Source: Syntrophomonadaceae bacterium (GTDB lineage: Bacteria > Bacillota > Dethiobacteria > DTU022). From it: 6,745 bases of DNA. The notes below the pieces were generated by a model. The model did not search any database, had not been told where the DNA came from, and saw only the letters and a program-made list of their open reading frames with translations. Positions 1 to 6,434 of the stretch are shown piece after piece. The stretch lies in assembly GCA_003553895.1 (NCBI GenBank), contig PWFM01000190.1, positions 1-6,745 of the forward strand, written 5' to 3'. Made by a program: the position numbers and the translations under genes. Within the stretch, counting starts at the first letter, position 1; each line of letters starts with the position of its first letter.

Positions 1-1200
1 GACCCGGGAGCTTTCATGGATTGCAGCATAATGGAAGGCGATCCCCATGCAATCATTGAAGGTATGCTGCTTTGCGCTTATGCCGTTGGTTCAACCAGCG
101 GCTATATTTATGTTCGTGAAGAGTATCCCCGGGCCTTGAAGCACCTGCACCTGGCCATTGAACAGGCCCGGGCGGCCGGGCTTCTCGGCGACAATATTGC
201 CGGGACTTCTTTTTCCTTTGACATCAAGATTAACCGCGGCGCCGGGGCTTTTGTCTGCGGTGAGTCAACAGCCCTGATGCAGTCTGTCGAAGGCAAAGTT
301 GGCGAACCGCGGGCCAAGTATATCCGCTCGGCAGAGAGAGGGCTATATGATCAACCGACCGTTTTAAACAACGTGGAAACTTATGCCAACCTGCCGGAAA
401 TTATTAATAATGGCGCGGAATGGTTTTCTTCCATCGGCACTGAAAGCAATACGGGAACCAAGGTTTTTTCCGTGGTCGGCAAGGTGCTGAATACCGGACT
501 GGTAGAGGTGCCCATGGGAACTTCGCTTAGAACCATTATTTTTGACATTTGCGGGGGGATCAAAGAAGGAAAGCTTTTCAAGGCGGTCCAGACCGGAGGC
601 CCTTCCGGGGGCTGCCTGCCGGAAAGCAAACTCGATCTGCCCGTTGATTTTGACACCCTGACCCGTGAAGGCTCAATGATGGGCTCCGGCGGGATGATTG
701 TCATGGATGAAGATACCTGTATGGTAGATGTGGCCCGCTATTTTACCAGCTACCTGGTGGAAGAATCCTGCGGCAAATGTTCTGCCTGCCGGTTGAGCCT
801 GGTTAACCTGCATTATATTTTGGAAAGGATCTGTGCGGGAGAAGGTGAAGAAAGCGACCTGGAAAAATTGGAAAAGCTCCTGGTAGTGCTGGAGAATGGT
901 TCGTTATGCGGGCTTGGAAAATCTGCTCCGAACCCGGTGCGCAGCACTCTGACCCACTTCCGTGATGAATACGAAGCCCACATCAAAGAAAAAAGATGTC
1001 CTGCCGGAGTGTGCAGGAACCTGATTACCTATGAGATAACTGACAACTGCACCGGCTGCCGCCTTTGCGCTGAAGCCTGTCCCCAGGAAGCGATCAGCGG
1101 CGATAAAAAGGAAAAACACCAGATTGACCAGGAACTGTGCAATCAATGCGGCATCTGCAGGGTAACCTGTAACTTTGATGCTGTGGCCACTAAAAGTTAA
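1..1200 (+). CDS. NuoF/HndC-like NADH-binding flavoprotein subunit with C-terminal ferredoxin domain (5' partial)
   Basis: The reading frame is open from base 1 and begins inside the conserved DPGAFMD segment of the NuoF family, so the start lies upstream and the ATG at 16 is internal. The glycine-rich N-terminal FMN-loop region is therefore missing. Visible family landmarks are the GAGAFVCGE nucleotide-binding motif (238-264), NNVET (370-384), QTGGPSGGC (589-615) and GSGGMIVMDEDTCMVD (682-729). The N3-type [4Fe-4S] ligands are the CGKCSAC cysteines (codons 769, 778, 787) plus the SLCGLG cysteine (907). After a CPAGVC segment (997-1014) come two ferredoxin motifs with cysteine codons 1048/1057/1066/1078 and 1138/1147/1156/1168. 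This layout matches NADP-reducing hydrogenase HndC and similar bifurcating-enzyme subunits more than respiratory NuoF, which lacks the tail. Expected role: electron exchange between NAD(H) and Fe-S clusters through FMN, in the cytoplasm. The next gene, 66 bases downstream, is the likely partner. Family is clear; NAD versus NADP is not. Confidence 0.93.
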   Translation, partial: DPGAFMDCSIMEGDPHAIIEGMLLCAYAVGSTSGYIYVREEYPRALKHLHLAIEQARAAGLLGDNIAGTSFSFDIKINRGAGAFVCGESTALMQSVEGKVGEPRAKYIRSAERGLYDQPTVLNNVETYANLPEIINNGAEWFSSIGTESNTGTKVFSVVGKVLNTGLVEVPMGTSLRTIIFDICGGIKEGKLFKAVQTGGPSGGCLPESKLDLPVDFDTLTREGSMMGSGGMIVMDEDTCMVDVARYFTSYLVEESCGKCSACRLSLVNLHYILERICAGEGEESDLEKLEKLLVVLENGSLCGLGKSAPNPVRSTLTHFRDEYEAHIKEKRCPAGVCRNLITYEITDNCTGCRLCAEACPQEAISGDKKEKHQIDQELCNQCGICRVTCNFDAVATKS

Positions 1201-1254
1201 GCAAAGACCTTACAATTCATAGAGACCGAGTTTCTTAATACTAAAGGAGAACCC

Positions 1255-1261
1255 GAAAGGA
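1255..1261 (+). promoter_or_regulatory. Ribosome binding site for the large Fe-S flavoprotein
   Basis: GAAAGGA ends five bases before the ATG at 1267, a workable Shine-Dalgarno position. A stronger-looking AAAGGAG lies at 1243-1249, but its 17-base gap to the ATG is too long for normal use. No alternative in-frame start fits that upstream site, so it is either a chance match or an auxiliary ribosome docking site. The 66-base gap shows no convincing promoter or terminator, which favours co-transcription with the NuoF-like gene. Confidence 0.55.
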
Positions 1262-1266
1262 TAATT

Positions 1267-4200
1267 ATGAGCGAAAAGATTAATATAACAGTTAACGGCA
1301 GAAAACTGGAAACTGAAAGCAGGGTTATGCTCCTTGATATTTTAAATGAAGAAGGGATTGAGGTTCCACAGCTGTGCAGCCATCCCTCTCTCCCCCGCAG
1401 CGGAGCATGCCGGCTTTGTGTGGTTGAGATAACTAAAGAAGAGTGGAACGGGCAGTCGCGTATCGTTACCTCATGTTTGTACCCGGCTGAGGACGGCCTG
1501 GTTGTTTCTACCCGTTCCCCCGAAGTTTTGAAAACCAGGCGGAACCTGCTGGAGCTTTACCTGGCCCAGTGCCCGGGGGCGGAGGAGATAAAAAAACTGG
1601 CCCGCCTGGAAGGTATTGATACCACTTCATTCGAGATTAAAGAAGAGGAAGAGAAATGTATTCTGTGCGGCCTTTGTGTCAGGGCCTGCCAGGATTGTGG
1701 GCCGGGAGCGATTACAACCCTTGGCCGGGGCGTGGATAAGGCTGTTGCCCCAAATCCAGAAGGTATCTCCGCGGATTGTACCGGCTGCCGGGCCTGTACT
1801 CATATCTGTCCCACTGATGCCATCCCTTATGAACAGGAAAACCAGGTATTAAAACTGTGGGGCCGGGATTTTGAGATCCCGGTTTGCTCGGTTCAAACCG
1901 ATATTTGCCGGGGGTGCGGGATATGCGAGGAAGTCTGTCCTTTTTCCATCCCCCGGGTTAGTATGCAGAAAAATGAGCTGCCGCTAGCCCAGATTTCTCA
2001 AACCACCTGCGTTGGATGCGGTATATGCGCCGGAGCCTGCCCTACCGGGGCTATTCGGCAAAATAAGACTGAAAGCCTTACAGAATTTGAAAGCGCTATT
2101 TTTAACCGGGATATAAAAGATAAAAATATAGTTTTTGCCTGCCCCCGTTCTCCCATGCCTGAAGGGGGAGAGGAAGTGGTGCGGGTTAGCTGTATCGGCA
2201 GCGTCGATGTTTCAACCCTGCTTTACTGTGTAGCTGCCGGAGCTAAAAGCGTGGCCTTAATGTGCCGGGACAGGTTAAGCTGCCCGTACCAAAAAGGCGG
2301 CGACCTGGGCGAACAGTATTTTAATGTTGCCGGTCAGCTTATGGATCTTTGCGGCATGCCGCACGGACACCTGGGCCTGCTTGAGCCGGAGCACGGGCTG
2401 CAGGGTCCGGTCAAAAAATGGGCGGAATTTAAGAATTCCATCCCGGAAAAGAGCTTTCCACTGGCAGAAGTTTATAGCATGAATAAAGCTGAACCGGAGC
2501 ACACATCCGGGTTGGACCTGGCCCTGGATCTGGTAGGCTGGCTAAAAAACCGGCCGGAACTGGAACCGGCCCTGCCGCCGGCGATGGCTGCTGTTCTGGA
2601 AGGGGTCACCGCTGATCCTGAAGGAGGCGGCGACCAGGGATGGCTTTACCTGGATAAATTGCCGGAGCTGCACCTGTTATTGTCGATGCACCTGGACCGG
2701 CCTGCTGTACTGGAGATTTTAGATGATGCTGCCGGGCTTTTGCAGGCTTACAATATGAAGCTCACCCCTGTATTTACGGGGAAAGAGCTGAAAACTCTTA
2801 AAGATAAGCGGGTGGTTGCTTTTGACCGCCGGGGGGTATCCGAGCTTCCATCCGGAACGAACCTGTTAACCCTTAATGAACTGGCAGGTATTAGTGATGA
2901 AAAAGAGGAAGCCAGTTTTTCTTACCGGATTGATGCTTTGAAGCGCAAAGAGCTGCTAGATCTCTATACCGGTCAGGCTGAGCAATACTTGTGTTATACT
3001 CCGGGCCTGTGCCTGCAGTATGCACTTTTGCTCCGCAGCGGCAGCTGGCAGCTTTCATTGAACGAGCCGCCGGCCATGCTCTTTACCACCGCCCACCAGG
3101 AGAAGGAGTTAGCAGAAGAAGAGCAGGAGGAAATGCGGCGCATCGGCAAACACCCTATTCTGCCGCCCCTTGAGCGCGAAGAAATGAAATATTACTTCAA
3201 CGGAGAAGAACTGACCGCCCTGGAGGGAGAAGTAATATCATCAGCCCTTTATGCTGCCGGCATCAGTGTCCTCGGTCACCACCACCGTGATGGCGGAGCC
3301 CAGGGCATATACTGTGTCAATGGACAGTGTTCACAGTGTATGGTTGTTGCCGACGGCAGGCCTGTAAAGGCCTGTATGACTCCGGTTACCCCCGGCATGG
3401 AAGTGAAAAGTTTGCAAGGTTTACCCGAAATCAGCGATGAGCCGGCCCCGGAAGAACCGATTGTCGCCAATCCTCCCGTAGTGGAAGTAGAAGTTTTGGT
3501 TGTCGGTGGAGGCCCGGCCGGAATCAGCGCAGCCATCGAACTGGGTCATGTGGGAGTTGATGTGCTGATCATTGATGACAAGCAGGAACTGGGTGGCAAG
3601 CTCAGCCTGCAGACCCATAACTTCTTTGGCTCCGTGGATGATTGCTATGCTGGAACCCGCGGTGTTGATATCGGGCATACCCTTGCCGATGAGATTAAGA
3701 AACTGCCCACTGTTAAGACATGGCTTAATTCTACAGTGGTGGGTGTTTTTAGCGATAAAGTATTCGGTGTGGCCGGAAACGGCACCTATGCCCTGGTTAA
3801 ACCAAAAACGGTCCTCTTTTCGACCGGCGCCAGGGAGAAAAGTCTTGCCTTCCCGGGAGCCGATTTGCCCGGTGTTTACGGGGCGGGAGCTTTCCAGACC
3901 CTGGTAAACAGGGACCTGGTTCGCTCTGCCGATAAATTGTTTATTATCGGAGGCGGAAATGTTGGCTTGATCGGCGCCTACCATGCCCTGCAGGCCGGAA
4001 TTGACGTAGTGGGGTTGGTTGAAGCCCTTCCCAAGTGCGGCGGCTACAAGGTTCATGAAGATAAAATCAAGCGGCTCGGGGTGCCGGTTTGGACTTCTCA
4101 CACCGTGCTGCGGATTGAGGGCAGTGAAAAAGTGGAACGGGTGGTCATTGCTGAGATCGATGACAAGTTCCAGCCTGTGCCCGGCACAGAGCGGAGGTTT

Positions 4201-5226
4201 GAAGTCGATACCGTGCTGATGGCGGTTGGCCTTAATCCCGTGGACGAATTGTTTAAGAAAGCCAGGGAGTACGGTATGGAAGTTTATGCGGCCGGAGACA
4301 CCCGTGAAATAGCCGAAGCCTCGGCAGCCATTTTCTCCGGCAAGATTATCGGGCGCAGGATTGCCCAGGGTATTGGTATTGACCTGCCGGTGCCGAGCGA
4401 CTGGGAAGAATTTGGAGAAATCCTCAAGCAGCATTCCAGCGAGATGGCGCCTTTCGAACCTGAGGACAAAGAGGACCGGGTTTACCCCCTGATCCGCTGT
4501 ATCCAGGAAATACCCTGTAACCCTTGCACCGAAGCTTGCCCCAATAACTGTATTGATATGCCCGGATCTATACTTTCTCTGCCTGAATTCAGCGGGGAGT
4601 GCATTGGCTGCGGACGCTGCGTGCTAGCCTGTCCGGGCCTGGCCATAACCCTGGTGATCAATGATTATGACCCGGACCGGGAAAGGGCCCTGCTGATGAT
4701 GCCCTACGAGTTTATAAACGAAACCATACCAGTAGGTAGTGAGGTTACAACCACCGACATGGAAGGCAATGTGGTCGGTAAAGGTAAGGTTATGGCCTAT
4801 AAAGACAGGGAAGAACAGGACTGCCGCCGGCTGCTGTTCCTTGAAGTGCCCTACGCGGACAAGCTAAAGGTTGCCGGTTTCCGAGTCAGGGAAATGAGCG
4901 AAGGGGAGCCCCTGGAACCGGAAGCAGTGGAAGAAGACCCTTATATCTGCCGCTGCGAGCGGGTCAAAAAAAGTGAAATTGTTGATGCCATCCGTTCGGG
5001 AGTCCGCGACATGAACCAGCTTAAAGCGATGGTCAGGGCCGGCCTGGGCGGCTGTAACGGCAAGACCTGCACCGATTTAATTTTAAGGATTTACAAAGAG
5101 GAAGGCATCCCCTTATCTGAAGTTACATTGCCCACGCATCGTCCCCTGGTAGCGGAGGTGCATCTCGGCGATTTTGCCACTCAAAAAGAAGAAGATGACG
5201 AGGAGAATCAAAATGCCGACCAATAA
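1267..5226 (+). CDS. Giant Fe-S flavoprotein: NuoG-like/ferredoxin N-half fused to sarcosine oxidase/proline dehydrogenase alpha-like C-half
   Basis: 1319 residues. Domains in order: NuoG-type [2Fe-2S] (Cys37, 48, 51, 70); ferredoxin pair 1 (Cys131/134/137/141 and 171/174/177/181); ferredoxin pair 2 (214/217/220/224 and 248/251/254/258); a stretch at about 287-400 recalling MvhD/HdrA-associated delta domains; about 240 residues without motifs; a second [2Fe-2S] (Cys683, 688, 691, 703) like the N-terminus of SoxA/HcnA; a Rossmann motif GGGPAG (747-752); a second one GGGNVG (895-900); AGD (1009-1011); two more [4Fe-4S] motifs (1084/1087/1091/1095 and 1112/1115/1118/1122); and a BFD-like [2Fe-2S] tail (CRC 1228-1230, GGCNGKTC 1261-1268). 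The C-half matches alpha subunits of sarcosine oxidase, HcnABC cyanide synthase and dye-linked proline dehydrogenase, which partner DAO-type beta subunits like the next gene. No GcvT-like tetrahydrofolate domain is present. No signal peptide or membrane segment is seen, so it is probably cytoplasmic. Inferred role: conduit between the DAO subunit and the NuoF-like subunit. Domain calls are strong; function is inferred. Confidence 0.9.
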   Translation: MSEKINITVNGRKLETESRVMLLDILNEEGIEVPQLCSHPSLPRSGACRLCVVEITKEEWNGQSRIVTSCLYPAEDGLVVSTRSPEVLKTRRNLLELYLAQCPGAEEIKKLARLEGIDTTSFEIKEEEEKCILCGLCVRACQDCGPGAITTLGRGVDKAVAPNPEGISADCTGCRACTHICPTDAIPYEQENQVLKLWGRDFEIPVCSVQTDICRGCGICEEVCPFSIPRVSMQKNELPLAQISQTTCVGCGICAGACPTGAIRQNKTESLTEFESAIFNRDIKDKNIVFACPRSPMPEGGEEVVRVSCIGSVDVSTLLYCVAAGAKSVALMCRDRLSCPYQKGGDLGEQYFNVAGQLMDLCGMPHGHLGLLEPEHGLQGPVKKWAEFKNSIPEKSFPLAEVYSMNKAEPEHTSGLDLALDLVGWLKNRPELEPALPPAMAAVLEGVTADPEGGGDQGWLYLDKLPELHLLLSMHLDRPAVLEILDDAAGLLQAYNMKLTPVFTGKELKTLKDKRVVAFDRRGVSELPSGTNLLTLNELAGISDEKEEASFSYRIDALKRKELLDLYTGQAEQYLCYTPGLCLQYALLLRSGSWQLSLNEPPAMLFTTAHQEKELAEEEQEEMRRIGKHPILPPLEREEMKYYFNGEELTALEGEVISSALYAAGISVLGHHHRDGGAQGIYCVNGQCSQCMVVADGRPVKACMTPVTPGMEVKSLQGLPEISDEPAPEEPIVANPPVVEVEVLVVGGGPAGISAAIELGHVGVDVLIIDDKQELGGKLSLQTHNFFGSVDDCYAGTRGVDIGHTLADEIKKLPTVKTWLNSTVVGVFSDKVFGVAGNGTYALVKPKTVLFSTGAREKSLAFPGADLPGVYGAGAFQTLVNRDLVRSADKLFIIGGGNVGLIGAYHALQAGIDVVGLVEALPKCGGYKVHEDKIKRLGVPVWTSHTVLRIEGSEKVERVVIAEIDDKFQPVPGTERRFEVDTVLMAVGLNPVDELFKKAREYGMEVYAAGDTREIAEASAAIFSGKIIGRRIAQGIGIDLPVPSDWEEFGEILKQHSSEMAPFEPEDKEDRVYPLIRCIQEIPCNPCTEACPNNCIDMPGSILSLPEFSGECIGCGRCVLACPGLAITLVINDYDPDRERALLMMPYEFINETIPVGSEVTTTDMEGNVVGKGKVMAYKDREEQDCRRLLFLEVPYADKLKVAGFRVREMSEGEPLEPEAVEEDPYICRCERVKKSEIVDAIRSGVRDMNQLKAMVRAGLGGCNGKTCTDLILRIYKEEGIPLSEVTLPTHRPLVAEVHLGDFATQKEEDDEENQNADQ
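5200..5205 (+). promoter_or_regulatory. Ribosome binding site that fixes the start of the DAO-family subunit
   Basis: GAGGAG lies seven bases before the ATG at 5213, inside the last codons of the preceding gene. It selects 5213 over the in-frame TTG at 5174 and ATG at 5195, which lack a comparable site and would add a lysine/arginine-rich leader ahead of the dinucleotide-binding fold. The placement suggests translational coupling, giving matched amounts of the two subunits. Confidence 0.8.
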
Positions 5227-6385
5227 AACATACGATGTCATAGTAGTCGGCTGCGGCAGTGTAGGAAACCCAACTGCCTACCATCTTGCCGAAGCCGGAA
5301 AAAAAGTCCTGGTTTTGGACAGGCGCCCCGCCGCCGGCCAGGGTGACAACAAAGCGGCGATTGGAGGTGTCAGGGCTACCCATTCTGATCCCGGGAAAAT
5401 CAGCGCCTGCCTGGAAAGCCTGAATATTATTGCCAACTGGGAGGAGAAACACGGTTTTGATGTGGGGTGGAAACCCGGGGGGTACTGTTTTCCGGTTTAC
5501 GATGAAACAATTGAAAAGAGCTTAAAGGATCTGATTCCTTACCAGAAAAAATACGGACTTGACATTAAATGGGTCGGCCCCGAAGAAATTAAAGAAATAA
5601 TTCCCGGCGTTAATCCGGTCGGATTAAGAGGCGGGACTTATTCTCCAGGAGACGGCCAGGTTTCTTCTATCTTGCTTCCGGTTGCTTTTCAACGGGAGGC
5701 GATGAAAAATGGCGCCGAATACCGGTTCAATGAAAAAGTGATCGGTTACCTGAGAGAGGGCGACAAAATAACCGGGGTCAAGACCGACAAGGGTAGTTAT
5801 TCTTCCGAATGGGTGGTCCTGGCCGCCGGAGCTGATGCGGCAGCGCACTCGGAGTTGCTCGGCATTGATATACCTGTAACCCCGGATTCTCATGAGGCAG
5901 GTATCACCGCCCCCATAAAGCACTTCCTGGCCCCGCTGGTTGTCGACCTTCGACCGGGACCGGAAGGCAAAACGGCCAACTTCTATTTTGGACAGAACCG
6001 GGAAGGACAGATTATCTTTTGCTACACTCCGAAGGATCTTTTTATCGGGACAAACCGGGAATCGATTTCTGAGTTTTTACCTGTATTGGCCGGGCGGATG
6101 GTGACCTTAATCCCCAGTTTTAAAAATTTGCTGATCAGGCGTATCTGGCGAGGCTGTTACCCCATGACCCCCGACGGAATCCCGATTATTGACTATGCCA
6201 CAGGTTTGGAAGGGCTGGTTTTGGCCGTGGGTATGTGCGGCCAGGGTTTGATGCTCGGGCCCGGGGTCGGTAAAAATATTGCCTCCATGATTATAGACGG
6301 AAAACACTTAATACCAGACGAGGCCCAGGATTGTTTCCGCTATGATCGGGACTTTTATAAAAAAGACAAAGAAGCTTTGAAGTAA
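5213..6385 (+). CDS. FAD-dependent DAO-family oxidoreductase (sarcosine oxidase/proline dehydrogenase beta-like)
   Basis: 390 residues from the ATG at 5213, a normal length for DAO-family beta subunits (about 370-410). The N-terminus carries the FAD Rossmann motif GCGSVG (residues 13-18), with an acidic residue (D36) ending the second strand. Next is a NKAAIGGVRATHSD segment (46-59), where relatives carry the flavin-contacting S/N-x-G-G-x-R loop. The C-terminus has the family signature W-R-G-C-Y-P-M-T-P-D-G (312-322) and a glycine-rich CGQGLMLGPGVG flavin segment (342-353). The family oxidises C-N bonds of secondary or primary amines such as sarcosine, proline, glycine, opines or D-amino acids; the substrate cannot be assigned here. 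It starts inside the end of the large Fe-S gene (14-base overlap), strongly suggesting an alpha/beta complex. The histidine that covalently holds FMN in heterotetrameric sarcosine oxidase appears to be Ser152 in an alignment by eye. No signal peptide is seen. It could also run in reverse as an imine reductase. Confidence 0.9.
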   Translation: MPTNKTYDVIVVGCGSVGNPTAYHLAEAGKKVLVLDRRPAAGQGDNKAAIGGVRATHSDPGKISACLESLNIIANWEEKHGFDVGWKPGGYCFPVYDETIEKSLKDLIPYQKKYGLDIKWVGPEEIKEIIPGVNPVGLRGGTYSPGDGQVSSILLPVAFQREAMKNGAEYRFNEKVIGYLREGDKITGVKTDKGSYSSEWVVLAAGADAAAHSELLGIDIPVTPDSHEAGITAPIKHFLAPLVVDLRPGPEGKTANFYFGQNREGQIIFCYTPKDLFIGTNRESISEFLPVLAGRMVTLIPSFKNLLIRRIWRGCYPMTPDGIPIIDYATGLEGLVLAVGMCGQGLMLGPGVGKNIASMIIDGKHLIPDEAQDCFRYDRDFYKKDKEALK

Positions 6386-6388
6386 ATT

Positions 6389-6413
6389 GCCTTACCGGGA
6401 TCAGCTGTAGGGC
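6389..6413 (+). terminator. Weak hairpin after the operon, possible terminator
   Basis: GCCTTAC (6389-6395) can pair with GTAGGGC (6407-6413), giving seven base pairs with one G-T wobble around an 11-base loop, directly after the operon's last stop codon. An A8 run (6416-6423) and a T5 run (6432-6436) follow, but no T-tract sits against the stem, so this is not a canonical intrinsic terminator on either strand. Its position between two convergent genes is the main support. Confidence 0.25.
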
Positions 6414-6434
6414 CGAAAAAAAACGCTCCTCTTT

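Noticed and set aside
16..18. ATG at 16 as the start of the NuoF-like gene
   Set aside because: The frame upstream to base 1 encodes the conserved DPGAF segment, and the FMN loop that must precede it is absent, so the gene is cut by the window edge.
1210..1241. Possible promoter between the first two genes (TTACAA and TTAATA-like boxes)
   Set aside because: The boxes are about 19-20 bases apart, poor matches to consensus, and sit in a short intra-operon gap.
3421..4434. 337-codon open frame on the - strand inside the large Fe-S gene
   Set aside because: It lies wholly antisense to the second half of a clearly conserved domain set (both Rossmann motifs), resembles no known family, and has no gene context. 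It is a frame shadow.
5174..5212. Upstream TTG start giving the DAO subunit 13 extra residues
   Set aside because: The extension is a lysine/arginine-rich stretch with no Shine-Dalgarno site; the ATG at 5213 has GAGGAG at seven bases and leads directly into the FAD fold.
6155..6157. Cys315 of the DAO subunit as a covalent flavin attachment site, by analogy with Cys315 of monomeric sarcosine oxidase
   Set aside because: Aligned on the T-P-D motif, the monomeric enzyme's cysteine falls one residue earlier, on Gly314 here. The shared number looks like coincidence, and beta subunits of this type usually hold FAD non-covalently.
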